64,000 nucleotides of DNA from Oscheius sp. JU75 (Eukaryota > Nematoda > Chromadorea > Rhabditida > Rhabditidae): assembly GCA_037178855.1 (NCBI GenBank), contig JASJZC010000005.1, positions 8,246,001 to 8,310,000 on the forward strand. Direction: 5' to 3'. This document shows positions 49,156-61,311 of this stretch, one piece after another. Both the position numbers and the translations under genes were made by a program. Each line of letters opens with the position of its first letter. The first letter of the stretch is position 1. The notes under the pieces were generated by a model. That model saw only the letters and a program-made list of their open reading frames with translations. It was not told where the DNA came from and ran no database searches.

Positions 49156-49852
49156 ATGCTTCTTTTTGTACTGCTTCTCGTCGGCGCATTAGCCTGTGTT
49201 CCGACGTATTCGCGTAGTTTTACCTTAGACAGCCCATTTCAACTATTCAGCTGATGACTTGGCTAGAATTTATGAAGAAGAGGAGCTAGAGGAGATTCGT
49301 CGAGAAGAAGAAATCAGACTAGAGGAGGAAATTCTCAAGTCTATGACGACAACTACAGAGCTGACTACGACAACAGAGATCACCACGACTACGACGGAGG
49401 TTACAACCACTACAACTACCGGTACAGTTTTTACTATGCAAATGAGAACTCAGTTTGAATCGTCAATAAAAAAAAACTTTTCAGTATGTGATCCAATAAA
49501 CTGTCCTGTGATATATAGCTGTGCAGAGCTACCAGCATATCAAGATACTTGTCGTCCGCTAGCAGACACGTCAGGAAACCCTACAACCATGGTTATGGCA
49601 AACGGTGGAATATGTGTGTAGGCTCTCTAGTTTTTAAAATTATTCACGCTTACTTTTAGGTTTTCTGTTTTCTGTCCACCAGCCATGGGAGCAACACCTC
49701 CCAGTGAAGTGAACTACCGAGATACTAATGGAGACTTTGAGTCCATGACACAGACAACACCTTTGAGTATTCAGTGCGCCAATAATGGGGTCTGGACACG
49801 TACCAGCAACGGAGTCCAAGTGAATCTTGTCAATTGTGGTTACACGGCTTAA
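49156..49852 (+). CDS. Secreted Thr-rich/C6-domain protein, copy 2 (4 exons, 184 aa)
   Basis: Exons are 49156-49213, 49251-49421, 49485-49617 and 49660-49852 (555 nt), the same four-exon plan and intron phases as the gene just upstream. A signal peptide (MLLFVLLLVGALA) precedes ACVPTYSPDDL. Then comes a charged helix-like stretch rich in Glu and Arg (EEELEEIRREEEIRLEEE) and a Thr-rich linker. The cysteine module differs strongly from copy 1 apart from cysteine spacing: VCDPINCPVIYSC, DTCRPL, GICV, FCPPAMGA, IQCANN, VNCGYTA. AATAAA overlaps the region just after the stop. It converges with the D-aspartate oxidase gene, whose stop is only 38 bp away. Function unknown; secretion is inferred from the signal peptide. 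Confidence 0.82.
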
Positions 49853-49890
49853 AATAAAGGCTTCACTGATTCAAATACAAATTTTTCCAC

Positions 49891-51375
49891 TTACAAAGTG
49901 GTCTTCAGATTAAGAGCTTTGTGTACAAGATCTGTGGCTACTCGAGCAGTTCCCCATCCCAACGTGAAACCGTTACTACCATGACCGTAGTGATGAACTA
50001 CCTGAAAATTAGGCTTTAGGTAAGCAAAACTGGACTTTCCAGTATTCGATTCTTAGATCAACAATTCTCGCATTAGTATTTAAGCTGCTTCCTTTAACTG
50101 ATTCTACCCTTTCTATCCATGAAATGGTACGGGTGAGGGAGTACTTTTGATACTCCTGGGTTTAACTTACAGTGTACTCCTTTCCTTTCATCGATTTTTT
50201 CTGAACGGACTCTATTCTAATGTCCTTCCTCATCGGTCTCAGGGCGGACCATTCGGAGACAATCTTCACCCCCTATAATAACTTTCACAGAATCTTGTGA
50301 GAAACTAACCCTCATGCCAGGATGTAGGTTGAGATATCTGTCCAGAATGCTCTTTCTGTCCTCGTCGGTGATTTCCAGATCCCACCGGTTATCCTGTTTC
50401 ACGGAGCCCAGCACCACCGTGTTCGTTCTTAAGCAATTCTGATCTTCTGACAGCTAAGCAACTAACTTGGGGATGGTGAAGGTTTCGAAGTCTCTGTACA
50501 TGAAGTGTTTATGCCAGGGCGCATCGACCTCGAAAATAACTCCTCTCACCGGATAAACAGTGTCATCATCACCGGCCAACCTGCCACCGTTCAAACCTGC
50601 ACAGTTCATCACGATGTCAAAGTTTTCGTCCGCGAGCTGAAAGTCGATGATGCAGTTGTGATCTAGTAAGCTTTTACAGAGTCAAAGCTGTCAATGGTTC
50701 TAGCTTTAAATTCAACCCCTTGTTTGGTCAGGAGGCTCTTCAGATAGGGAACATACTGGTTTCCTTCGGAGCAGTAGGCAGTGTAGTGAATGCAATGTCT
50801 GAAAGATTACAAAATTATAGGATCTCAGCTCAATCAGGATTAACTTCTGTAGATACAACTCTGCTTACTTAGATGGATTGTCGAAAATGTCTAATCTTTC
50901 CCGGTCATCAAGAAAACGGAAATTATAGACGACATCGCCATATGCTCGTTGCTGATAACTTTTCGTCCTTGATCACTCGAAAATCTTTACCTGTTGCTCC
51001 AACTTTTCCTTAGAATCGGACTGAATGTGTCCCGAAATGAGCTTGACACCTGTATCTCCTCCCTTGGTGGTTCTGTAGAGATGAGAGAACCACTTGAAGG
51101 TTTCACGACCGTACTCTCTAAAACAGAAATAGTCGTGGCTGGGTGGGAAACTAACGTGTTCTGCTCGAAGTCGATCCTGAAAAGGCCAGCCGGTCCAGCA
51201 CTGCAGGTGTCTTTGAAGGGACGATCATGGAAGACTGTTATCTGAAAAATAATTGTAAGGCATTTTCAGAAAAACATACTTTTGCATCGGGAATCGTTTT
51301 GGAAAGTTGTAGAGCCGATGAGCATCCAATGACTCCCTCCCCAACAATTGCTATCTTCGGAATATGGATAGTCAT
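49891..51375 (-). CDS. ddo: D-aspartate oxidase, DAAO/DDO family (9 exons, 337 aa)
   Basis: Exons: 51280-51375, 51156-51241, 50991-51117, 50869-50951, 50678-50798, 50467-50636, 50310-50427, 50171-50272 and 49891-50001; sum 1014 nt. The FAD-binding Rossmann motif is at the very start (AIVGEGVIGCSSALQ). CSAGPAGLFRID follows, where flavoenzymes of this family have the S-x-G-x-A-G block. Also seen are YRTTKGGDTGVKLISGH, NCAGLNGGRLAGDDD, YPVRGV, GSVKQDNRWDLEITDEDR, WSALRP and the C-terminal HHYGHGSNGFTLGWGTA that contacts FAD. The enzyme oxidatively deaminates D-amino acids; resemblance to worm DDO proteins favours acidic substrates. There is no SKL-type peroxisomal ending (tail ...KTTL), so location is open. 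Convergent with the C6 gene. Confidence 0.92.
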
Positions 51376-52169
51376 CCTGGAATTACGTAGTACTCAATAG
51401 AAATATAAGGGGAGATACTCAAATGAGAGAACAATGAGCTCTGGCTTCCCCCTTTTAAACTGCCAGTCTGTTGTTCTAAAAGTCATCATGTGCGCGTTCT
51501 TTGGAAGGAAGCCGTAGCTGATCGCTTTTGGATCTAATCTAAATAGTGGGAAAAAGGGGGATTAAAGGTATATCGGGCGGAAACTTCCAACAGTCACAGT
51601 ACTTTCCTTGAATAAGTTTGGTGCAAGATCGGACAAAACAAATGTAGCCTTTGTGGCATTTTACCTCTATTTTCGTCATTGGATTTTAACGTGTTTCGAA
51701 ATCACTTCCATGAAATACCACAATCACTATTGAAGCCAAAGGAAAAGAGAAAGTTTATTAAAACCTTATATATTAGAACAGGAGAGAGTGAAAGGCTAGT
51801 GCGCATTGACCGGCTGTTTGCCTTGCACCACATGTTCAGAGCAGAGAACATCCAATTTCCAGCAATGTGATAGTTGTGGAACAGTCTAGAGCAGAGAAAA
51901 CATTTTATCTCGGTTTACGAAAACAGAGTCTTGCAATGTCTATTGATGTAGCGATAGTATTCTTCTCATGCCGTTGAAAACTACCCTCCTGTAAGAATAA
52001 AAAATGATAACGAACGGCGTTTCAACATAGTACGGAATTTTTAAACAGTTAAAAGCAGATGGTCCTGTAATAAATTCTTTGACATATGAGGGAAAAGGCG
52101 AGTGATAAAAATGATTTTAAACATGGCTTTTTATTCCCGTCTTGTATGCACAAAAAGTCGTTAACAATG
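51376..52169. other. Intergenic, no gene supported
   Basis: About 800 bp between the DDO promoter side and the 3' end of the second Rh gene. One 63-codon plus-strand frame (51679-51870) matches nothing and has no splice partners. Confidence 0.5.
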
Positions 52170-54529
52170 CTAATTAGGTAGTCGATTAATCTCGTCTCCA
52201 GCCAAGAAAATCCTCCTTCGCAAGTCCTCCAAATTTTCAACTTTTGACGACAGCTTCGATGTCCATTCGTAGTCTTCAGGTGTTTCGAAGAACTCTCCGT
52301 CGGCAAAGAGTTCCTCATCGGAGATTTGTCTCCAGATGGGTAGCCGGAGAATGAAACCTGCAGATTTCAATCTTTCAGAAAAGGTTAAAAAAAAGTACCA
52401 GTGACAGCTCCAGCGACCAGTCCCGCTCCCCAAACTATGAGCAGACCTAAAAGCTGATGGACCGCCTGCTTTTGAGCGTTCCAGCTTCCATCAGGATGTC
52501 TTTCCATGTGTGGATAGATCTCATTCAGACTAAAAGTTCAAGCATCATATCTCTGTGAAGATTTTCACCTATTGCCGTAGTCATTCATATCGTAAGCTAT
52601 TGCAAAGAGAATGGAACTGATTCCAGCCACAACGGCGGGCATTCCGTGTAGATTGTGAACTCCGCAAGTGTCGTGAATCCCGACTTTGGCCAGAAGAGGC
52701 TTAAAGTATCTATTTCACATTGTTCAAGAAACACTGTACCGTGAGAAATTTGAAGCCAAGGGTCGAAACAATGGCCACAGTGACTCCAACAATCATTGCA
52801 TCCAGAGGGTACAGAATAGCATTAGCTGCGGTTCCAACTCCAACTCCGCCAGCCAGAGTGGCGTTAGCGATATGCATCATGTCGAATTTTTTCTATAAAC
52901 ACGGTCTTCACAAAGATAAAAAATAAACGTACATGTTCGTGAGTGAGTTGAGTCACAATGAATGTGGTGACTGTACAAGCTACTAGAGACAAATAGGTAT
53001 TAGCCACAGCTCGTTGTCTGGCAGTCTCGGTCTCAACATCGGCGGCGTTGAAAGACGGCCAGAAGCACCAGAGGAAGATTGTCCCTGAATCACGAAAGTT
53101 TGGGATGCAACTTAAGCGTTGTTTTCCAACAAAACCAAAGTAGCGTGGAGATCTGAGTACTTAATTCAAAGCTTCTACTGTTTATTAATGGTATCAACAC
53201 GTCCAGTAAATTCAAACATCCGAAGAGTTTTTACCTCTAGGTCTACTTGATCAGTTTGTTGTCTCAACTATTTATATCATGCTACGAACCACATGAAACT
53301 CATCAAGTTGACTCAGTCCGCACATTTTGATATCGTTTACTCATGATGTCACCCACAGTTCGACGCGTCAACTGTTGTTTACTTCTCCAACTTAGCTGGT
53401 CATTGTGGACAGTGGCGATGTCGAAAACGTACCAATCATTGAGAAGATATCCGAATGGTATACGGTGCCCTCGTTCCTGTGATTTCTTTGAATTTTCTTG
53501 GCAAAAGCAGTTGTACAAGCCATTCCGAAGTAAGCACCAAAGCAGTGAATAGTCAAAGAACCTCCAACGTCGTTAACCCCAAGAGTCTTGACAACAACAT
53601 GCTCAATTCCAATGGCTACAGGAACTTCAATAAGAGCCATTATAAGGTATTGAATTGGGCTGAGTTTTCCAAGCATGGCTCCCATAGATATCAAGATGGT
53701 GGCTGCGATAAAGTCGGATTCGATCAACCTAAAACTATCTGCTCACTCTAAGTTTGAACAAGCATACATGTCTAGGCCGACTTGAAACCTGGTGGCATTG
53801 GGTAGCTGGAAGATAAAGCCTCGAACGATGACAGCCCATTCAATCGTAAAGGCGGCAAGGAGGAAGTTGATGGCCACGGCGGAGTATCCATATCTCTGGA
53901 AACAAAGTTGATAAAGGCGCCTTAAAAATATTTAGACGATTACTTTCATAAGAACAATATACAAAAACTTAACGTGTACAAGCTTACAGCTCTAGGGTTT
54001 CCTGGAAAGTTTAGCTGATTTAAAGGGTCTGAGACAAAGCACGAAACCCGTTGTAATCAACACAAACTCACCCTCAGGAAAGTCATGAGAAATCCAAATC
54101 CGGCAAATACCATCACGTGGATATCTTGGAACACTGGAAATCTTCTTTTCCATTTATAAGTTCACTTTACTTACTCGGATACTGTGCATTGATAGTATCA
54201 ATCTCGACAACACCGCCTGGCAGCTCATCGTTGCCATATCGTCCCCATATGCCCATTAAAACCATAAACAGAACCTGAGCTTATGATTTTGCTACAAGTT
54301 TTGACTCGAGTTACTTGTAACGAGGTGATGACAATAGTGAACTGATGTTCGTACCAGATTTTAAGAAATCTGTTCTGGTTGTGACTAGTATAACTTCCAT
54401 TCTCTCCGTCCCTTTGGAAGGGAGCTGAAGAATCTTTTCCAGTTGCAGGACATAGAACTTACCTTGTTTCTCCGCATTTTTTTCATTTACTACGACGTTG
54501 CTAATGTAGGATGAACCACTCTCACTCAT
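52170..54529 (-). CDS. Rh-type ammonia/CO2 channel protein, second copy (11 exons, 505 aa)
   Basis: Exons: 54463-54529, 54315-54424, 54175-54274, 54072-54133, 53768-53895, 53433-53728, 52933-53084, 52740-52892, 52569-52699, 52399-52529 and 52170-52357; sum 1518 nt. Same Rh landmarks as the copy at 45 kb: [102 protein letters not shown] and [17 protein letters not shown] with both pore histidines. It differs by a longer N-terminus (two exons, Asn/Glu-rich) and a C-terminus about 20 residues longer (ending GDEINRLPN). It lacks the intron before VNDVG but has one after SMIG that copy one lacks. The ATG follows CTTTTAG closely, a possible spliced-leader site. Confidence 0.92.
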
Positions 54530-57174
54530 ATCTAAAAGTTTATGTTTAGTTTTCGGCAGCGAGGGCAAAAGGACTTGAAAAGTAGCCGGAGCACCACGTG
54601 GTAGGGAGCCGTGTAAAACAATAATGAAACTTTGAGCACCGGCGGCAAATATAGCGGTGGGAGGGACGGGATGAGAGAGTATGTCAACATATTTGAGACA
54701 AGAAGAAACATTTGTTTGTTTGAGATCAGCGATGATGTTCAGCAGAAAATTAGCCGAGATAGAAAGAAGTGCTATGATCCTTGATGACACATTGATATTT
54801 CTGTTATGAGTATGAACAGGATCAAATAATATTGAAACAGGACTCCGTTTCTGTAATCTCAAATTATTCCGCTGATTGCCGTCAGCGGTTTCATCGAAAT
54901 GGCTCTTCCGTGCAGGCTCGACTGTATAGCAAAGTTCGCGCCCGTACCGCCCTTACTGATCACCATAGACTAGTAGCACCAAATAACTAAATAACGGTTG
55001 AACGATTAAGCATTTATAATGGGGTTGTCTTGAGTTGGGGCAACACCTACACAGGATTTTTTTGAAACAGTACAGGTTTTCGAATTCTTCAAAAAATCTT
55101 TCGTAACTTTTAGACCTGTCTAGGTGTGTTTCTGCAAAGTAGACAAACTTAGATGTCTGAGGTCTCGCTTGTTCTCTGCTGACAGTTCGAAAGCGCGTGT
55201 AACAAGCTACTTACAACAGATTAAGCAAATTGTCATCCTACACAGAAGCTTCCAAAAATCTAAGGATTCTAAACGAGAACTGTAAAGAGACGAATATCCA
55301 TAAAGAGGATTTAGAGCTTTTGGATCAAAACTATTGAAGTTTTTTTTGCGGCAGGCACCAACCAAACTATATTGAAAGAGTCAAAAGTCAGAATCTTCCC
55401 CCGCATTTCCACTGTTGATCAACTTGTTCACGCCATTTCTTCACGGTATTTACCTATTTGCACAGGTAACAAATGTCTTCTCTTTCAAAGACTCGTAGAA
55501 AAAGAGCGACTTCGTTCAAAGAGCTACGTAGGGTGTGTGATGGCAGAGGCAGATACGGACTGAGATGTAAGTTGCAGCCATTTTTTCTGTACTATACTCC
55601 GCTGACCACTAATCCAATCATAAGCTGAATAAGCGGTTGCGCCTCTACAAACGTTTTTACTTCAAAATTCACGTGAAAAGGCTTCAGATAACACATAAGA
55701 ACGGTTTCCGGCAATTAGAATCAGTCGTGAGCTTCTGCAAACCGAACCGTTCTGTTCAAGCGTTGAGCATTGGTCCACTAGCTTGAGGATAATCTATTTG
55801 CTGCTGGAAGAAACCCTGCAAAGCAAGATGGTCGCAAAAAATGGTAGCAACAAACTAGGGATACTGTGACTCTCAAGATCAGTACTGAGTAGGTCCTACC
55901 CACCCTTCACTTTACGATTCTGACCAGAATGTCTATACAAGCATTTTGCTTCCGTCGTGATTACACGGCTGCTTCAGTCAGACAAAACGATTTCAAAACA
56001 AGTTCTAGCCATTATCACAACGTTCTATTTTACGAAACACAAGTGTTGTTCACTTCAAACGATATAGCCGAAAGTGAACTTTGAAAAGTGTTCAAGCTCG
56101 ATAAAGGCAGTTCAAATTGTTCTCCATTATTTGTGTGGCATCACAGATTGTCGGTCGAGATCCATTACACTGTTTACCCAGATGATCATGGTTAACTTGC
56201 TCTTTCTCTCTGCTAACAGCATCACAGATCCTGCTGTTCAACTCGCAGACATCGAATCGCATCATTATCTCCTTCAAAATTTTGTGATACAGTTGTTGAT
56301 CAGAGGTCAAACAGTTATTATCTACTGTTTGCACCTGGTGGAGTAAAAAGTGTGTCGAACCACATGGCGAAAAGTTGGAAAATCTTGTGAGCGAAAAGTT
56401 CTCGACCAAATGTGTTACGAAATTGAAGTTGCTGGAAAGAACGATCGTTTCATACTCCCTCCGGCATCTTTTTATAGGCCCGGCACGTTAAATCTATCTC
56501 CGGGGGCAAATGTTATGTTTCTAAGCGCATTCTGTGTACTCTTTGAAATGATATCTATTTATTCTGCGCCAGTAATGATTTCAATCGACAATTTCTCACT
56601 TCCGAAGCAGAAAAAACTAGTATTGAGCTGTGACGTCAGAATATTGAACCCTAACTGGTAAGAATCAAATCCCGAATGCACTATGATCTGAACTCTAACT
56701 ATAAACTAAGCAGGAACTGGAACATCAGAGGTACATTTTATTACTTGTACTGATATCTAGTTTGTTCTTCTTGCACATACAATCTCTTCATTGTTTGTTA
56801 CTCCCCACTGATTGTTCTTGATCTACGAGAAAACAGAAACTTTGCAGTCAAGTTCACCACAACGAGAACCGCCCGAGCAATATTTACACTTTCTAGAACT
56901 CTTGAACAAGAGCTTACTGCTACCGTCTACAGCGGTTTTTGAACCGACTTTTGCAAGTGGCAACACGCAGTCAAACAGCGTTTAGTTCAATTGTTTAACT
57001 GTTCAACTGTTTAACAGTATTTATAAAAGATAACTTTGTTCCATTCTGTGTTGCTGTTCACTGAACAGCGAAACCTTGAGCCTCTTGAACGAAGGTCACT
57101 ATTGTTGTAACAAATGGACGTGTGACTACAAGGCTTATAAAAGAGTGTGAAACCGAAATGAAGACAAAAACAGA
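54530..57174. other. 2.6 kb intergenic with unexplained open frames
   Basis: No gene can be supported. Plus-strand frames of 90 codons (56074-56346) and 103 codons (56350-56661) lie back to back, separated by a stop. They show no domain I recognise and no spliced structure. A block of repeated TTTAACTGTTCAACTG-like words lies near 56985-57015. Confidence 0.45.
57136..57143 (+). promoter_or_regulatory. TATA box
   Basis: TATAAAAG, 32 bases upstream of the ATG of the small secreted peptide. The close spacing would leave a very short 5' leader. Confidence 0.5.
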
Positions 57175-57318
57175 ATGCGTGCATTCTCTCTTCTTTTGCT
57201 AGTTCTGGTTATTCTATCAACAGTTCTGAAAACTTCGGGAAATCTACTTTATTTATCAGTCAATGAAGCCGACAATCAAGACCATGAAGCTTCTATGCCG
57301 ACAAGAAATCACGCGTAA
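57175..57318 (+). CDS. Candidate small secreted peptide (47 aa)
   Basis: A single open frame with a strong signal-peptide-like start (MRAFSLLLLVLVILSTVLKT), followed by a mature segment of about 25 residues, acidic then basic, without cysteines. Support for a real gene: a TATAAAAG box 32 bases upstream, an ATG in an A-rich context, a clean signal sequence, and an AATAAA about 140 bp downstream. It could be an antimicrobial or neuropeptide-like product, but there is no dibasic cleavage site or amidation glycine to support the latter. It may also be the first exon of a larger gene, since no other exon was searched for by homology. Confidence 0.5.
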   Translation: MRAFSLLLLVLVILSTVLKTSGNLLYLSVNEADNQDHEASMPTRNHA

Positions 57319-58213
57319 TCTTGATCTTTGAAGTGTACAATCTTCAAATGAAGCTTTTCTAGTTTACATACATTCAACAGCAATGCTAACATCTTTTCAC
57401 TTTTCAATTCCAACAACACCGCGAGTTTGATAGTGTATGCAAATGGTTCAAGTACACCTCAATAAATATTTTTTCCCATGAGAGTGGGTACTGAATATAC
57501 TGACATCGAGGACAAGCGCAGCTCCGGAACAAGCCAAATCATTTCATTTTGCTCTTTTGTGACCTTGGCACATTATCTGTCATTTACGCTGATCGCTTAA
57601 CCGGTTCACTGCAGTCAACGTTGATGTAGTCATTATTTGCACTCTGCCAACAGTTACCTGACACAATCAACACCTCAATATTCAAAGAATGATTTTACGA
57701 TTGCCATTCTCATTGTTTATTCTTATCTAAAAATAACAGTCAATGTATCTGGTAAGATTCAGTCACTTCCAACAAATGTTTGCAGAAATGGCTGCCGCAG
57801 TACAGGTAGTTTCCGCCCTCCGCAGGAGCCTGCTCGGACAAGCCACAGCTATGTTTGAGCAATACTGCCGGAGATGTCTTGTTTTCAACCATTTCTGATG
57901 TAGGCTATTAAATTTTCAGTTGGCCAGACGGTACGAAGTAATCTGCGATATTGCCAACAGGACATGCAGTGGGTATCCTGCAGTCTCACCGGCCGAATCG
58001 GCTATCATTATGGCATTCAGATAGGAGGACTTTCGGTGTGACCAAAAGTGTGTATCTACCTTCAAATTTAAGGTTGGCAAGCGTTGACAAGCTAACAAGA
58101 TTGTTAATATTTGATTATCAATACTGTGACACTCAGTAATTGTTAGGTTCTAGACCGAATTCGTAGGACGCCAAAGCAACACTTTAGATCAGGATTCCCG
58201 CTGAATAAAGGCT
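57319..58213. other. Intergenic, no gene supported
   Basis: About 900 bp. An AATAAA near 57461 may serve the small peptide gene. Otherwise only short frames. Confidence 0.45.
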
Positions 58214-59759
58214 TTATTTCAGTTTGCTACGTTTCACATGGGCCGTTTCCCAATCTCTTGACAGCTGATTAAAGTAGACATCCTGTTGCTGTGTACCCTA
58301 AAAACCAACTCACTAGAAATTGCAGATGAAACACTCACCAAGTAACCCGATTCCACATTCACAGGTGTAATTCCGTTAGAAGTTATCAACTTTCCGAGAC
58401 TTCCCATGCCGATCAGGTCCAAGATTCGAAGTACTTCCTTTTGCCACAACTTATTGTAGTACAAGGCTACTGGAGGACAAACAAGGCCATATCTGGAATT
58501 TTGTTCAACGGAATCTGAGTTCAAAACTTACAATAAAATGACTTGATCTAATGCTAGAGATGACATATTCAAGATGTGTGGACCGTCACCGGTTATGTAT
58601 TCCGGAGCCATGAGGCACAGTCCCATGGCAATGTTGAAAAACACGATGACTACTAGGAGAACACGCAATAGTTCCCAGCTTCGATAGTTTTCTTCTTGTT
58701 GATAGCGCCAGCTGAGGACGCCCTCCAGAATGTGAGAGCCTTCGTAGCATCTCTTTTTGGAGTACTTGTAGGCTATGAGAGTTACCTAGAAAAGTGTAAA
58801 TAATGTGTGAAAAAACAAGCTTACTCCAAAATCGAGAAGGTTGACAATGTTGAGTGCCATTGCTATTGTGGAGACGTCTAGAATTCCTGGAATACGTTGG
58901 TTTGTTCCTGATCATGCTAATCGCTCATACGGTCTCGGTAACTATGAAAACTTGCATCCTTACCGCTTCAAGTACGATTTAGTTTCTCCCAGGTACTGTT
59001 TCAGCAGACCTTCGACAGGCTCGTCACGTTTCGGTAATCGTATAACAAGAGTTCACCCGTACCCTTATTAGATTTTTCAAGTCGTAATTTGGGGACACAA
59101 TAGTCTTTTTTATCTTTCTTGGAAGTCTGCCAGATGACTAGCAACAGCTCTAGTCTAACTCACTTTGATACATCATCCATGTACAAAGACCGCTGGCGAC
59201 ATAGGTCATGGGGATAATTGTTGCCGGAATCCAAAATCTTCGTCTCGTCTCGTAATCTTTGACCCACACCGTCGCTAACACCCTAATATTGGATTTTCCC
59301 ATTTGTGTAATTTGTGATTACCTTTCAAAAATAACCCCGGTGTAGACAACAAGACATGTTAGTGTACACACGGTGCGTATTAAGATGCAGAGATCGAAGA
59401 CAGGTGTTCCGAGGAGGTTTTCTGGAATTCTTGAATAAAAATAAACAAAAATGACCAACCTCCACCAAAATTCAACTGCGACGTGATAAGATAGACTTTG
59501 GACATTAAAGATGCAGTGTATTGCGCACAGAAATTGACGAAAATCCAAGACAAGTTCAGATGATATTGTGTCGTGGCAAAGAGAAGATATACGGCAAAAA
59601 ACATACTGAATAGGCTGAAAAAGACATCACATAAAGAAAATTTCAAATGTACCTGACGATTACAAAAACCAGCTCAATCTTCATAATGGCTCTTACAACC
59701 AAACCGATCCCATGTTCATCCACAGAGGTCATGTTAATGAAGGCGAAATATTGCATCAT
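58214..59759 (-). CDS. sre-family seven-transmembrane chemoreceptor (8 exons, 344 aa)
   Basis: Exons: 59653-59759, 59460-59614, 59322-59421, 59164-59282, 58825-58886, 58532-58785, 58339-58492 and 58214-58297; total 1035 nt. Landmarks of Sre receptors: YHLNLSWIFVNFCAQY in TM2, a FDLCILIRTVCTLTCLVVY TM3 followed by the ER[VI]LAT motif (VFERVLATVWVKDYETRRR). After TM4 come LIAYKYSKKRCYE and HILEGVLSWRYQQEENYRSW in loop three. TM6 is LLRVLLVVIVFFNIAMGLC, and the C-terminus has VYFNQLSRDW. Presumed sensory GPCR. The start codon directly follows CTTCTAGA, a likely trans-splice site. Intron 4 (277 nt) is the longest. The acceptor of exon 3 was set by frame, since a nearer AG gives the wrong phase. 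Confidence 0.85.
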
Positions 59760-61305
59760 TCTAGAAGAAATGGAAAATTTAAATTTGAAACTGACAACCA
59801 GAGTGGAGCGAATTGAAAACACGAGCTGAAACAACAGTACAACTTGCTCAACCACTTTGTGGACGAGACTACAGGACATTCTCCAGGAAGTAATCATAAC
59901 AAAAGGAAATGAATGAGCGATAAATTGTGGCGAGCAGTCATGATCCTTAGTACCTTCTGATACTCGCTGTGTTGCTCAATGAAAATACGGAGACAGAGAA
60001 ACTAATTGGATTGAGGGAATATAGTTAGATTACGGCAATGTACTTCGGTGAACACTTGAACAAGTTCTATCGCACAAATAGGCATAGTTAGCAACCAGTT
60101 GAATCCAAGCATATGGAAGTGGCGATCGTCCCACATGTACTGTCTCGGCTTGTTAAAAGACCGGGTGTCGAATTTTTGTATGAATTTTTAAATAATAAAC
60201 TGCCATACGTTTGGAAAAGAATGATGGGGGACGGCGTACTACAGCTAGTTTGTTTCGAACGGGATAGTTCCACAAGACATAGAACAATGCTGTGCTTTGA
60301 CTTTTTATGGAGTGATCGATTTCGCTCAGTTGCAGAGAGTCCAATTTTCGTTCACAACTTTGCAAAAGTTGCTGATAAATTTAAGGAATGTCGCGAATTT
60401 TGTAGCGACTGAACTTCTGACAAGGCTATTTGGGGCCTTTTCTAAGTACTCGTGTGCCACCCGCTTCCTGCAAACATTAGCCGAATTAGCGTGGGCTTTT
60501 GCGAAACTAGAGTTGTCAAATTGGTGGCAATTTTTTTAAAGGAAAAGTAACAGATTCAAGAAACTTAGCTGTGTGCCAATTTGCGAAGATAATTGCATTA
60601 GCAGTAAACATCCAGAAAACGGGCAAGAAATAAAAGGAGCTTGTCGATGAGACTGAAGTTTGAAATTGTTTTAGGGATCATGTTTCAAACAGCAGACAGG
60701 ATGCAGAACTAGTGATCCATGGAAAAATGCTGTTTTTTAAAGCAAGACTTGAGAGAGTAAGCAGAAACATCGTTATTATGGACACGGGGGATTAATTTGA
60801 TTAATCTCCAGGTTTCATCTTATAAAAAAGATTTAATGATGCCAATAAACCTCAAAAATTAGAGACCAAAAAGAAGGAACATCCTGACAAGGCTGGATCG
60901 GAGTTCTCATTTCTTCTGTCTGCCTAAAAACTCGAATTTTTGATTCGTGTGCGAACGGATTGAATTCGGGATGTGGGAGCCGGTCTAGAGTGAACACGGC
61001 GGAAGAAAATTGCACGGAACATTAGGGACAACAATTTGCTGCCCCACGTAATCTATTGGCTATTTGAAGAAGTTGAAAGCTGCAGCTAGCAAGAATTGTG
61101 TCTAGATTAAACGTGCCTGCTCTTAGAAGGCAACAATTTGATTTCTAGACGAGCCACCTTCGTTCTTAATTGCCTTATCTCGACAATGACGAGGAAAGAA
61201 AACACTGCTTCATTCTCGTTTTATTCACACACATGTTTGCGGAAAAGAAAACCAGTAGAAAAAACACGATGAGTTATTTACGCATCGCTCTCGGTTTGCT
61301 GTAAG
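59760..61305. other. Intergenic, no gene supported
   Basis: About 1.5 kb. A 99-codon plus-strand frame (60113-60412) and its minus-strand shadow show no domain or splice structure. I regard both as chance. Confidence 0.5.
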
Positions 61306-61311
61306 AAATGT

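Noticed and set aside
51679-51870. 63-codon plus-strand frame upstream of DDO
   Set aside because: It has no domain or signal peptide and no splice or poly(A) context.
60113-60412. 99-codon plus-strand frame
   Set aside because: There is no recognisable motif, a competing antisense frame of similar length exists, and no splice or promoter signals are seen.
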